Shown here in pieces: positions 7,857-16,575 of a stretch of 64,000 nucleotides of DNA (the first letter of the stretch is position 1; each line of letters opens with the position of its first letter). This stretch comes from Pelomonas sp. Root405. GTDB lineage: Bacteria; Pseudomonadota; Gammaproteobacteria; Burkholderiales; Burkholderiaceae_C. The stretch is from NCBI RefSeq assembly GCF_001425165.1, contig NZ_LMDU01000014.1:1-64000 (forward strand), given 5' to 3'. A program made the translations under genes and the position numbers. The notes under the pieces were generated by a model. That model did not search any database. It saw only the letters and a program-made list of their open reading frames with translations, and was not told the DNA's origin.

Positions 7857-9443
7857 GTGCAGGATTCTTCTGAGGTGCAGTCCGGGGCGAGGCGTAGCAC
7901 GAGCAATGTGACCGGGTGGGACCGTGGTGAGCTGACATGCTGGCGCCCGACCACGGTAGATGACGTGCGGGATTGCGTCCAACATGCCCGGCGTCACTCC
8001 CTCGCGCTGTATCCCATATCAACGGGGCTGAATTGGGGGTACGGCTCGGGCGCTCCCCCGGAGGCGGGTTCGGTGCTGCTGGACTTGAGTGGCATGAACC
8101 GTATCCGCAACGCCGCGCAGATTTCGCCGCTCCGCTCTGTCGCCGTCATCGAGCCGGGGGTCACCCAGCGGCAACTCCATGATTTCCTGCGGGAATCCCA
8201 CCCTGGTCTGAGCTTCAACGTGACCGGGTCATCCATCGACACCAGCATTCTCGGCAATGCTTTGGATCGCGGCGTGGGCTACCTCGGCCCGCGTCGCGAG
8301 GACGTTTTCGGCCTGGAGGTGGTAAGCGGGCGAGGGGAGGTGCTCCAAACCGGCTTTCGTCGGCTCGGCGAGGGCTCGCCCCTTGCGCACACCCATCCTT
8401 ACGGCTTGGGACCGATGCTGGACGGTCTGTTCTTTCAGAGCAATTTTGGCATCGTGACCAGCGCCTGCCTCAAGCTGGTACCGCGACCTCAGCGGTCCGT
8501 TGCCGTGTCGCTGGCCTTGCGTGATTCGGCGCGTCTTGCCGAATTCCTGAACGGTTTGGCGATGTTGAAGCGGCTGGGCGTGATAAGCGGCGTCACGCAT
8601 GTGGGGAACCAGGCACGCACGCGGGCCAGCATGATGTCCGGCATCAGTGAATACCTGAATTCTTCCTGTGCGATCGGGGCGTCGGACTTGGTCGCAGAAG
8701 CGGAGCGGGCTCTAGCCACGGCGGCGCCTTTTGAATGGACCAGCCTGGGCGGCGTGGCAGGCAGTTCGGGTCAGGTGAAGGCGGCAGTCGCGGAGATCAG
8801 GCGCGTGTTGGGGGAAATTGCCAGGGTGATGGTCGTCGACGATGAGAAGCTGGCGCTTGGGTTTCGTCTGCTGCATCCGATGCGCAAGGTTTGGCCGTGG
8901 GCTCGCGCCAACGCGGCGGCCATTGCGGCCATCCGGCCGTTGCAAGGTTTGGCAGACGGGCGTCCCACCGATGCAGCGATTGCCAATCTTTTGTGGCGGT
9001 TCGGCCAGCCGCAGGCGGCCGCTAGAGACCTCGATGCATCGAACTGCGGGTTGCTATTCATCAACCCCGCCTTGCCGATGGACGGTGAAGCCGTCGTCGC
9101 CATCGTTGCCCGCATGACATCGATGGCTGCCGAGCTTGGCCACGAGCTGTATGTCACGCTGAACATAGAAACCACCACCTCGTTCGTGGCGGTTGCCAAC
9201 TTGCTGTTTGACCGCAGCGACGCTGCGGCCGTCAAGGGCGCTCATGCCTGCGCGCGCGCCCTTTGGCACTATTTACGGTCGCAGGGGCTCGAGGTGTATC
9301 GGGCGCGGGCTGACATGATGGAGGAGCTGGTTGACCCGGCCGACCCTTTCTGGCGCACCGCCTGGGAGTTGAAGTCAGTGTTTGACCCGGACAACGTGAT
9401 CGCGCCTGGCCGGTACAACCTGCCGCGAGCGCCCCTTGCCTGA
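7857..9443 (+). CDS. FAD-binding oxidase/dehydrogenase of the vanillyl-alcohol oxidase (FAD_binding_4) family
   Basis: This 528-aa flavoprotein has a PCMH-type FAD domain in the N-terminal half: WRPTTVDDVRDCVQ, STGLNWGYGSG around residue 60, and VTGSSIDTSILGNALDRGVGY. The C-terminal substrate domain ends DPDNVIAPGRYN, the usual end of VAO-family oxidases such as 4-cresol dehydrogenase and vanillyl-alcohol oxidase. The substrate cannot be read from sequence. The start is GTG, chosen because GGGAGGG lies 4 nt upstream and the protein aligns from there. It is read divergently from the PEP-CTERM gene and in the direction of the export genes that follow. A redox enzyme here is unusual for an XrtA locus; it might oxidise a sugar or a phenolic substituent. 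Confidence 0.8.
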   Translation: MQDSSEVQSGARRSTSNVTGWDRGELTCWRPTTVDDVRDCVQHARRHSLALYPISTGLNWGYGSGAPPEAGSVLLDLSGMNRIRNAAQISPLRSVAVIEPGVTQRQLHDFLRESHPGLSFNVTGSSIDTSILGNALDRGVGYLGPRREDVFGLEVVSGRGEVLQTGFRRLGEGSPLAHTHPYGLGPMLDGLFFQSNFGIVTSACLKLVPRPQRSVAVSLALRDSARLAEFLNGLAMLKRLGVISGVTHVGNQARTRASMMSGISEYLNSSCAIGASDLVAEAERALATAAPFEWTSLGGVAGSSGQVKAAVAEIRRVLGEIARVMVVDDEKLALGFRLLHPMRKVWPWARANAAAIAAIRPLQGLADGRPTDAAIANLLWRFGQPQAAARDLDASNCGLLFINPALPMDGEAVVAIVARMTSMAAELGHELYVTLNIETTTSFVAVANLLFDRSDAAAVKGAHACARALWHYLRSQGLEVYRARADMMEELVDPADPFWRTAWELKSVFDPDNVIAPGRYNLPRAPLA

Positions 9444-9659
9444 GCCGTTTTCACCTCACCTTGCTGTGCGAAAGTCCGCGCGGCAGTGGCGCTGCCCCCG
9501 ATTCAGGTTGCCGGCAACGCGGGAGGGCTATGGCATCATTCCGCGGCTTTGAACCTCGCGATGCGGGGCGGCACCGCCCTTTTGGGGGCTTTCGATGAAC
9601 AGACCCACAGAGGACTCGCCTTGAACACCCTTCACGCTTCGAAAAACGGCTGTGAGCAA

Positions 9660-10307
9660 ATGACGTCCGGGACTGCTTTGCGCACTGTCGGGACACCCGA
9701 TGGCGGCTGGCTGGGTCGGGCACTTGCAGGCATGGCATTTGTGGTGCTGACCGGTTGCGCGAGCACCAGTCATCCGCCAGCGCCGCCGTCTGTGGCCAAC
9801 GACGACTACAGCTACATCATCGGTGCCGGTGACAGCCTCAGCATTCAGGTCTGGCGCAACCCAGAGCTGTCGATGGCCGTGCCCGTTCGCCCAGACGGCA
9901 AGATTGCAGCCCCGTTGGTCGATGAAATGGTCGTGCAGGGCAAGACTTCGGTGCAAGTGGCGCGCGAGGTCGAGAAGCAGCTTGGCAAATATGTCCGTGA
10001 CCCGGTCGTGACCGTCATCGTCACGAGCTTCGTCGGTCCGTACAGCGAGCAGATCCGCGTTGTCGGCGAAGCGGCAAAGCCCCAGTTCCTGCCCTACAAG
10101 CAGAAGATGACGGTCCTTGACGTGATGATCGCCGTGGGCGGCCTCACCGACTTTGCTTCCGGCAACAGCGCCACGATTCTTCGCACGGCCGAAGGCAACA
10201 AACAGTATTCGGTGCGCTTGAAGGATCTGGTCAAGAGCGGCGACGTGTCCGCCAATGTCGAGATGCGCCCGGGCGACATCCTGATCATCCCGCAAAGCTT
10301 GTTCTGA
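9660..10307 (+). CDS. XrtA/PEP-CTERM system polysaccharide export outer-membrane lipoprotein (Wza-like)
   Basis: This is an outer-membrane polysaccharide export protein. The signal peptide ends FVVLTGC (lipobox; Cys33 from this start). It is followed by a Poly_export domain (YIIGAGDSLSIQVWRNPELS, VRPDGKIAAPLVDEMVVQGKT) and a SLBB-type segment ending MRPGDILIIPQSLF. It would form the outer-membrane channel working with the chain-length protein and kinase encoded next. ATG 9660 gives 215 aa, close to the family size. An alternative is TTG 9621, which has AGAGGA 6 nt upstream and would lengthen the signal's n-region. The frame stays open further back to 9486, but that stretch has no export-protein character. 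Confidence 0.88.
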   Translation: MTSGTALRTVGTPDGGWLGRALAGMAFVVLTGCASTSHPPAPPSVANDDYSYIIGAGDSLSIQVWRNPELSMAVPVRPDGKIAAPLVDEMVVQGKTSVQVAREVEKQLGKYVRDPVVTVIVTSFVGPYSEQIRVVGEAAKPQFLPYKQKMTVLDVMIAVGGLTDFASGNSATILRTAEGNKQYSVRLKDLVKSGDVSANVEMRPGDILIIPQSLF

Positions 10308-10371
10308 ATTCCTGGGCGCGCAGGCTTCGCATTGCGCCTCCAAGCTGTTGATCTAACCGAGATTTTTCCTG

Positions 10372-11961
10372 ATGGAATTGCTGATTGCCCAGCTGCTGAT
10401 CATCGTCCGGCGGATGTGGAAATACCGCTGGGTGGGCCTGGTCGTGGCCTGGGTGACGGGCATGGTCGGCGCCGCGGTGGTATTCGTGCTGCCTGACCGT
10501 TACGAGGCCAGTGCTCGCATCTATGTGGACACCCAGTCCATTTTGAAGCCGTTGATGTCGGGTCTGGCAGTGCAGCCCAACATCGAGCAGCAGGTGATCA
10601 TGCTGAGCCGCACACTGATCAGTCGGCCCAATGTCGAGAAGCTGGTGCGCATGGCCGATCTGGACCTGAAGAATCAGTCCAAGGCCCAGCAAGAGGCGAC
10701 CATCGAGACGGTGACGAGCAACCTCTCCATTCAGAGCAGTGGTCGCGACAACCTCTACATCCTGGGTTATCGCGACGGCGATCCTGAAACCGCCAAACGT
10801 GTCGTTCAGGCGCTGGTGTCCATCTTTGTCGAATCGAGCCTTGGCCAGACGCGGCAAGGAGCTTCGACTGCCACCACCTTCATCAACGAGCAGATCAAGG
10901 CCTACGAGACCAAGCTCGAAGAGGCCGAGACGCGGTTGAAAGAGTTCCGACTGAAGAATTTATCCAACATGGCCGGCGACGGCAAGGACTCGGCGGCACA
11001 TATCTCCGAACTCAGCGCTCAGATGGAGCGTGCCCGGCTTGAATTGCGCGAGGCCATGAATGCGCGCGACGCGGCGCGGGCTCAGTTGGAGGCGGAGAAG
11101 GCGCGTGGTGGCGCACAGACCACGGCGCAGAGCCTGATGCAGGAATCGAACGCCAACGTCAGCACGCCCGAACTGGACTCCCGCCTTGCCGACCACCGCC
11201 GCAATCTCGACGCGCTGCTGCAGCGCTACACCGACCAGCATCCGGACATCATCGCAACCCGCAAGCTCATCAAGGACCTTGAAGAGCAGCGGAAGCGCGA
11301 GATAGCCGAACTGCGCAAGGCCGCTATGAACATTCCGATGGCTTCGGTCGGCCAGTCCAATGGCAGCCTCGCCACACAGGAGATGGTGCGCATCCTTGCC
11401 ACGACCGAGGTACAGGTCGCATCGTTACGTGCGCGGGTTGATGAATATTCGGGCCGTTATGCGCAGGCGCTGTCGGCGATGAAGACGGCGCCTCAGGTCG
11501 AGGCGGAGGCGGCTCAATTGAATCGCGACTACGCCATCCACAAGCGCAACTACGAGGAACTCGTGCAGCGTCGTGAACAGGCATCGATGTCGGGTGACCT
11601 TGACGTAGCCTCCGGCGTCGCGGACTTTCGTGTCATCGATCCCCCGCGCGCGAATCCCAAGCCGGTAGCGCCCAACCGTCTGCTGCTGCTGGCCGGCGCG
11701 ATGGCGGGCGCCCTGGGTGTCGGGCTGTTCACAACATTTGCGGCGAGCCAGTTGCGGCCCGTCTTTCATGACGCGAATGACCTGCGCGCTCGGGTGGAAC
11801 TGCCGATACTGGGCGTTGTGACACGGCTGGTCACGGAGGCAGATCGCGCGCGTCAACGCGTTGACCTGATCCGCTTCTCCGCGGGAGCCGGAGGTTTGCT
11901 GGCAATGTTTGCCGTCGCGCTGACGGTCCTGGCGATACAACTGAGCCGGCAGGTGGTTTGA
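10372..11961 (+). CDS. XrtA system polysaccharide chain-length determinant (Wzz/GNVR family)
   Basis: This 529-aa inner-membrane co-polymerase controls chain length and couples polymerisation to export. A first membrane helix lies at residues about 20-41, followed by a Wzz domain (RYEASARIYVDTQSIL). A long periplasmic coiled coil rich in E, K, R and Q spans about 165-410, with the GNVR-type AQLNRDYAIHKRNYEELVQRRE segment near its end. A further hydrophobic segment lies near 435-457 and another at the C-terminus. It matches the exosortase-A version, in which the kinase is a separate gene; that gene starts 1 bp after this stop codon. Confidence 0.9.
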   Translation: MELLIAQLLIIVRRMWKYRWVGLVVAWVTGMVGAAVVFVLPDRYEASARIYVDTQSILKPLMSGLAVQPNIEQQVIMLSRTLISRPNVEKLVRMADLDLKNQSKAQQEATIETVTSNLSIQSSGRDNLYILGYRDGDPETAKRVVQALVSIFVESSLGQTRQGASTATTFINEQIKAYETKLEEAETRLKEFRLKNLSNMAGDGKDSAAHISELSAQMERARLELREAMNARDAARAQLEAEKARGGAQTTAQSLMQESNANVSTPELDSRLADHRRNLDALLQRYTDQHPDIIATRKLIKDLEEQRKREIAELRKAAMNIPMASVGQSNGSLATQEMVRILATTEVQVASLRARVDEYSGRYAQALSAMKTAPQVEAEAAQLNRDYAIHKRNYEELVQRREQASMSGDLDVASGVADFRVIDPPRANPKPVAPNRLLLLAGAMAGALGVGLFTTFAASQLRPVFHDANDLRARVELPILGVVTRLVTEADRARQRVDLIRFSAGAGGLLAMFAVALTVLAIQLSRQVV

Positions 11962-11962
11962 C

Positions 11963-12961
11963 ATGACAAGCCTGATAGAACAAGCCGCCCAGCGGCTAGA
12001 GCAACTTCGCCAGGCCGGCGTTGTGCTGCCCGGAGATGATCAATCCAAACCTGCGGCAGAACCGGCGCTGGTGCCCGTGGCGGCGCCAGGGTTGGCCGCT
12101 GCCCCGCCCGTGCCGTCTTCACCTGAGGCGCCGGCACCAGCGCCTCAGGTCGGCATCACGCTGCTGGATGACGGGCATCACCCTTCTTCCAAGCGCGTCG
12201 AACTCGACGTCGTTGCACTGGCGGCCCAGGGCTTCCTGATGCCCCACACGCCGCGCTCACAAACGGGCGACCAGTACCGCGTCATCAAGCGCCCGCTGAT
12301 CAAGAACGCCATGGGCAAGGGCGCGGCGACTATCAATCACGCCAACCTGCTGATGGTGACCAGTGCGCTGGCTGGTGAAGGCAAGAGCTTCACGTCCATC
12401 AACCTCGCGCTCAGCATCGCGGCCGAACTGGATAACACTGTCATGCTGGTCGATGCCGACGTGGCGCGGCCGTCGGTGCTTCGCATGCTGGGTTTGCCGC
12501 AGGGTCCGGGCTTGCTCGATGTGCTGGAGGAGCGCGTCGACATGTCCGAGGTGCTGCTGCGCACCAACGTCGAAAAGCTGACGATCTTGCCGAGCGGCAC
12601 CCCGCACCCACGTGCGACCGAGCTGCTCGCCAGCGATGCCATGAGCCATCTGCTAGACCACATGGCCAAGCGCTACCCCGACCGCATCATTATCTTCGAC
12701 TCGCCGCCGCTGCTGCTGACGACGGAATCTCGCGTGCTGGCCTCGCACATGGGCCAGATCATCATCGTGGTCCACGCCGAGAAGACCGCGCAAAGCGCCG
12801 TCCAGCAGGCGCTGGCCGCCATCGAGACCTGCCCCGTCAAGATGATGCTGCTCAACCAGGCCAGCCCGAACGCCGCAGGTGGCTATGGCTACGGGTATGG
12901 CTACGGCTACGGATACGGGTACGGCTACGGCTATGGCAGCAATGACTCGGCTCCGACCTGA
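11963..12961 (+). CDS. XrtA-associated tyrosine autokinase with a (Tyr-Gly)9 C-terminal tail
   Basis: This is a bacterial tyrosine kinase (BY-kinase) that would cycle phosphorylation on its C-terminal tyrosines to control polysaccharide polymerisation with the Wzz-like partner. Walker A is AGEGKS with Lys141; Walker A' is VMLVDADVARP (Asp164, Asp166); Walker B is IIIFDSPP. The N-terminal 90 residues are Pro/Ala-rich. The C-terminus holds nine consecutive Tyr-Gly pairs encoded by a hexanucleotide repeat (12884-12937), a regular version of the usual tyrosine cluster. The last 20 bp overlap the start of the outer-membrane protein gene. The length of 332 aa is typical. Confidence 0.92.
   Translation: MTSLIEQAAQRLEQLRQAGVVLPGDDQSKPAAEPALVPVAAPGLAAAPPVPSSPEAPAPAPQVGITLLDDGHHPSSKRVELDVVALAAQGFLMPHTPRSQTGDQYRVIKRPLIKNAMGKGAATINHANLLMVTSALAGEGKSFTSINLALSIAAELDNTVMLVDADVARPSVLRMLGLPQGPGLLDVLEERVDMSEVLLRTNVEKLTILPSGTPHPRATELLASDAMSHLLDHMAKRYPDRIIIFDSPPLLLTTESRVLASHMGQIIIVVHAEKTAQSAVQQALAAIETCPVKMMLLNQASPNAAGGYGYGYGYGYGYGYGYGYGSNDSAPT
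12884..12937 (+). repeat. In-frame hexanucleotide repeat encoding (Tyr-Gly)9
   Basis: Nine tandem copies of TA(T/C)GG(N) encode the autokinase tyrosine tail. Codons vary (TAT/TAC and GGC/GGG/GGA), so it is not a perfect microsatellite, but the 6-nt period could still slip or recombine in whole codon pairs. Confidence 0.9.
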
Positions 12962-14486
12962 GCCGCGCCATCTGTCACTGGCCTTCGCCCTTTGCGCGAT
13001 CACGGCCCATGCCCAGCAGGGCGGCGCGGCCGGCGCTGGTGGCGGCACCATCCGCCCGCGCATCGGCCTCTCTCAGACTTGGACTGACAACCTTCGCCTG
13101 AGCGACCGCGACAAGGATGCTGCATTGATCACGACGGTGTCGCCCGGCATCAGCATCGTGCGCAACACCGGCGCAGTCCGCGGCAGCCTCGATTACTCGC
13201 TGAATGGCATTACGTACCTTAAGACCAGCTACGGGTCCCAGGTGCAGAACGCGTTGTCGGCCAGCCTTCAGGCAGAGGTCGTTCCGCAAACCTTCTTTGT
13301 CGACGCGCAGGCCAACATCGGCCAGCAGAACGCGTCGGTTTTCGGCCTGCAAGCGGCGCCGACGCTGGGTTCGCAAGGCGCGGTTGCCGCGTTGGACAAC
13401 CCCAACCGGCGCGAGACTGGCTCGCTGACCGTCTCGCCGCTGCTGCGTGGCCAACTTGGCGGTCTGGCCAGCGCCGACCTGCGCGGCAATTTCTCCATCA
13501 CCGAGGTGCGCGGCAGTGCGCTGGGCGACAGCCGTGGCAAAGGCGGTTCGCTCCTTGTCAGGCAGCTGAACGCCGGCGTGCTGGGCTGGTATCTACAGGC
13601 CAACACGCAGCAGGTCCGGTCCAAGGGTGCGCTGTCCAATCGCAGCAGTTCGGCTACGGCCGGCCTGAACTACCGCCCCAACCAAGACTGGTCCTTCAGC
13701 GCCAACGTGGGCCAGGAGCGCAACGATTACCTCAGCCGCAGTGGCAGCGACGAGGATGGCTTCACGGGGGGGGTGACCGCCGCCTGGACGCCAACGCTGC
13801 GCACGCGCGTCAACGGCAACTGGCAACGTCATGGCTATGGCGACAGTCACGGCTTGAACTTCGAGCACCGCATGCGGAGTTCAGTCTGGCGCCTGTCGGA
13901 CTCACGCACCGTCACCCTTGGCAATACCGGGGCTTCGGGCGGCGTGCGTACCTATTACGACCTATTCTTCCTGCTGTATGCGGCTCGGGAGCCCGATCCG
14001 GTCAAGCGCGACACGCTGGTACGTGCGGAGCTGCTGGCGCTGGGCTTGTCGCCCGACGCTCAGGCCTCCGTGGGCTTTCTTTCCGATGGGCCCAGTGAAC
14101 TGCGCAGCCAGATGTTCAGCTTCACGCTGCAAGGCATGCGCGCCAACATCACGGCCAGTGTCAGCCGCGCCGTCACGAGCCGCCTGGGCGACAACTTGAA
14201 CCAGGGTGACCTCGCCAACAACGCGCGCATCGAACAGCGGTCCTATTCGTTGTCGGCCAGCTACCAGCTCACGCCCGTAACCGGCCTGTCGCTGACGGCT
14301 GCGCGGCAGGAATCCGTCGGCGAGTCGAGCAGCCGCCGCACACAGTTGAGCAGCCTCATGGCCAACTGGAACAGCCGCCTGGGTTCGCGAATCAATGTCC
14401 AGCTCGGTGCCCGTCACAGCCGTTTCGAAGGTGTCACGCCCTATTCCGAGAATGCGGTGTACGCCACCTTGACCCAACAGTTCTAA
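12942..14486 (+). CDS. XrtA/PEP-CTERM system-associated outer-membrane beta-barrel protein
   Basis: This is a putative outer-membrane protein conserved in exosortase-A loci. From ATG 12942 there is a Sec signal peptide (LSLAFALCAITAHA, cleavage before QQGG). The roughly 485 mature residues alternate polar and hydrophobic residues with many Arg/Asn/Gly turns. They end in TLTQQF, a terminal aromatic residue typical of barrels recognised by the BAM machinery. The frame is open back to 12879, but that portion only translates the Tyr-Gly repeat in another frame (MATATDTGTA), so it is not the true N-terminus; ATG 12933 is also possible. It overlaps the kinase gene by 20 bp. Its role, perhaps a porin or export partner, is inferred. 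Confidence 0.82.
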   Translation: MTRLRPEPRHLSLAFALCAITAHAQQGGAAGAGGGTIRPRIGLSQTWTDNLRLSDRDKDAALITTVSPGISIVRNTGAVRGSLDYSLNGITYLKTSYGSQVQNALSASLQAEVVPQTFFVDAQANIGQQNASVFGLQAAPTLGSQGAVAALDNPNRRETGSLTVSPLLRGQLGGLASADLRGNFSITEVRGSALGDSRGKGGSLLVRQLNAGVLGWYLQANTQQVRSKGALSNRSSSATAGLNYRPNQDWSFSANVGQERNDYLSRSGSDEDGFTGGVTAAWTPTLRTRVNGNWQRHGYGDSHGLNFEHRMRSSVWRLSDSRTVTLGNTGASGGVRTYYDLFFLLYAAREPDPVKRDTLVRAELLALGLSPDAQASVGFLSDGPSELRSQMFSFTLQGMRANITASVSRAVTSRLGDNLNQGDLANNARIEQRSYSLSASYQLTPVTGLSLTAARQESVGESSSRRTQLSSLMANWNSRLGSRINVQLGARHSRFEGVTPYSENAVYATLTQQF

Positions 14487-14570
14487 AGATGAAGCCGCCC
14501 CCGCGCTCGCGTTGCTCACGATTCCCTGAAGGGTTGCTTCAGCGACGTCGCTCGGCTGGGTGCCACTGAC

Positions 14571-15668
14571 ATGTACGAAGCCTTCTATGGCCTGAGCAGC
14601 AAGCCGTTCCAGCTCAGCCCCGATCCGAACTTCTATTACGGCAGCAAGCAGCATCGCCGGGCCAAGGCCTACCTGGACTATGGCGTGTTGCGCAATGACG
14701 GCTTCATCGTCATCACCGGCGAGATCGGTGCCGGCAAGACCACGCTGCTGCGCGGCCTGCTGGACAGCCTGAACCGCAGCAATGTCGTCATCGGCAATGT
14801 CGTCACGACCCAGCTTGACGCCGAGGACACGCTGCGCATGGTGGGCGCCGCCTTCGGTGTGCGCGTGAAAGACGCGCCCAAGTCCGAACTGCTGATGACG
14901 CTGGAGGCCTTCTTCGTCAACCAGGTCACCCAGGGCAAGCGCTGCCTGCTGATCGTCGACGAGGCGCAGAACCTCACGCCCCGTGCGGTCGAGGAGTTGC
15001 GCATGCTGTCCAACTTCCAGTTCAGCAACCAGTCGTTGCTGCAGACCTTCCTCGTCGGCCAGCCGGAGTTCCGCGGCATCCTGCAAAAGCCCGAGATGGA
15101 ACAGTTCCGTCAGCGCGTTGCGGCCACCTGCCACATCGGCCCGATGGATGAGGATGAGACCCAGCGCTACATGGAACACCGCCTGAAGTGCGCGGGCTCC
15201 TCGGGCAAACCGACTTTCGACCACGACGCCTTCCCGGCCATCCACAAGGCCAGCAACGGCATCCCGCGCCGCATCAATCGGCTGTGTGATCGCCTGCTGC
15301 TGCTGGGCTTCATGCAGGGTCGCAGCCATTTGACGCTGGCCGACGTGAAGGAAGTGCTGCGTGACATCGCCCAGGAAAGCGAAGTGCCGCGCAACAGCGA
15401 CGTCAGCCCGCTCGACAGCAGGCCGTCCAAGCTGCCGGACAGCCGCCCCGGCGCCTTCGACAGCGCGCCTGGTGCGCTGGACGTCAACCGGTTGAAGATG
15501 AGCGTCGCCGAGGTCGAAGGCCTGTCCACCGAGATCGCCGCACTCAGCGCCGACCATCACACCGACCGCCTGCAGCGCCTGGAGCGCAGCATGATGCGCC
15601 TGGAGCGCATCAACCTGCAAACGCTGGCCCTGCTTCAGAAGCTGGTCGACGCCGTGAAGCAGCACTGA
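14571..15668 (+). CDS. XrtA/PEP-CTERM system-associated AAA ATPase (ExeA/GspA-like)
   Basis: This 365-aa ATPase, related to ExeA of type II secretion, is a regular member of exosortase-A loci. It opens MYEAFYGLSSKPFQLSPDP, the standard start. Walker A is GEIGAGKTT (Lys56), Walker B is LLIVDEAQ (Asp130, Glu131), and a downstream RRINRLCDRLLL segment resembles the sensor-2 region. The C-terminal 90 residues are variable and predicted partly coiled. It probably powers a step of polysaccharide or outer-membrane assembly; the mechanism is unproven. It lies 84 bp after the barrel gene and 13 bp before the deacetylase gene. Confidence 0.92.
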   Translation: MYEAFYGLSSKPFQLSPDPNFYYGSKQHRRAKAYLDYGVLRNDGFIVITGEIGAGKTTLLRGLLDSLNRSNVVIGNVVTTQLDAEDTLRMVGAAFGVRVKDAPKSELLMTLEAFFVNQVTQGKRCLLIVDEAQNLTPRAVEELRMLSNFQFSNQSLLQTFLVGQPEFRGILQKPEMEQFRQRVAATCHIGPMDEDETQRYMEHRLKCAGSSGKPTFDHDAFPAIHKASNGIPRRINRLCDRLLLLGFMQGRSHLTLADVKEVLRDIAQESEVPRNSDVSPLDSRPSKLPDSRPGAFDSAPGALDVNRLKMSVAEVEGLSTEIAALSADHHTDRLQRLERSMMRLERINLQTLALLQKLVDAVKQH

Positions 15669-15681
15669 CGGAGTCCGGATC

Positions 15682-16575
15682 ATGTTGATGCCCACCCCGA
15701 CCCCAGCCCTGCGCAATGCAATGAGCATCGACGTAGAGGACTACTTCCAGGTCTCCGCCTTTGCGCCCTATATCCGCCGCGAGGACTGGAACGGCATGGA
15801 GTGCCGCGTCGAGCGCAACATCGAGCGCATCCTGACCCTGCTCGCGGACAAGCAGGTGCATGCCACCTTCTTCACGCTGGGCTGGATCGCGGAACGCTAC
15901 CCGCAGGTCGTCAAATCCATCGTGGCTGGCGGCCATGAGCTGGCCAGCCACGGCTATGGGCACGAGCGCGCCAGCGATCTGAGCCCGGCCGCCTTTCTCG
16001 AAGACGTCACCAGCGCCAAGAAGTTGCTCGAAGACCTGGGTGGCGTGTCCGTCGTCGGCTACCGGGCGCCGAGCTTCTCGATCGGCAAATCCAACCTCTG
16101 GGCCTTCGACGTGCTGCGCGACGCGGGCTACCGCTACACAAGCAGCGTCTACCCGATCGCCCACGACCATTACGGCATGCCCGATTCGCCGCGCTTTGCC
16201 TACCCGGTGCGCGAGGGCCTGCTCGAGATTCCGGTGACGACGTTGCGCGTAGGTTCGCGAAACCTGCCCAGCAGCGGCGGCGGCTACTTCCGCCTGCTGC
16301 CGTATGCGCTGTCGCGCTGGATGATCCGTCGCGTCAACGAGATCGACGGCGAGCCGGCGGTCTTCTACTTCCATCCCTGGGAGATCGACAGCGAGCAGCC
16401 GCGCATTGCCGGCATCGACGCCAAGACTCGCTTCCGCCACTACGTCAACATCCCGCGCACCCATGACCGCATCGCCCGTCTGCTGGGCGATTTCCGCTGG
16501 GGCCGGATGGATGAGATCTTCCTGGGCCGCGAGGCCAGCCCGCGCGCGCTGGCGCCCTCGCTGAGTCCCGCCTGA
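15682..16575 (+). CDS. XrtA system polysaccharide deacetylase (NodB family, DUF3473)
   Basis: This 297-aa deacetylase is predicted to remove acetyl groups from amino sugars of the exopolysaccharide. NodB motif 1 is SIDVEDYF (Asp17, Glu19, Asp20). Motif 2 is SHGYGH (His90, His94), giving the metal-binding Asp-His-His set. YRAPSFSIG is motif 3, and the FYFHPWEID block begins the DUF3473 extension typical of PEP-CTERM loci. There is no signal peptide, so it should act in the cytoplasm or on the inner leaflet. ATG 15682 follows GGAG at suitable spacing. The FemAB gene begins at the base after its stop. Confidence 0.92.
   Translation: MLMPTPTPALRNAMSIDVEDYFQVSAFAPYIRREDWNGMECRVERNIERILTLLADKQVHATFFTLGWIAERYPQVVKSIVAGGHELASHGYGHERASDLSPAAFLEDVTSAKKLLEDLGGVSVVGYRAPSFSIGKSNLWAFDVLRDAGYRYTSSVYPIAHDHYGMPDSPRFAYPVREGLLEIPVTTLRVGSRNLPSSGGGYFRLLPYALSRWMIRRVNEIDGEPAVFYFHPWEIDSEQPRIAGIDAKTRFRHYVNIPRTHDRIARLLGDFRWGRMDEIFLGREASPRALAPSLSPA

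Noticed and set aside
12879-12941. An N-terminal extension of the beta-barrel protein (Met-Ala-Thr-rich)
   Set aside because: This is the Tyr-Gly repeat read in another frame; the signal peptide begins at 12942.
13962-15728. A 588-codon minus-strand open frame
   Set aside because: It lies antisense to the beta-barrel protein and XrtA ATPase genes, both of which have strong motifs; it is a GC-driven shadow.
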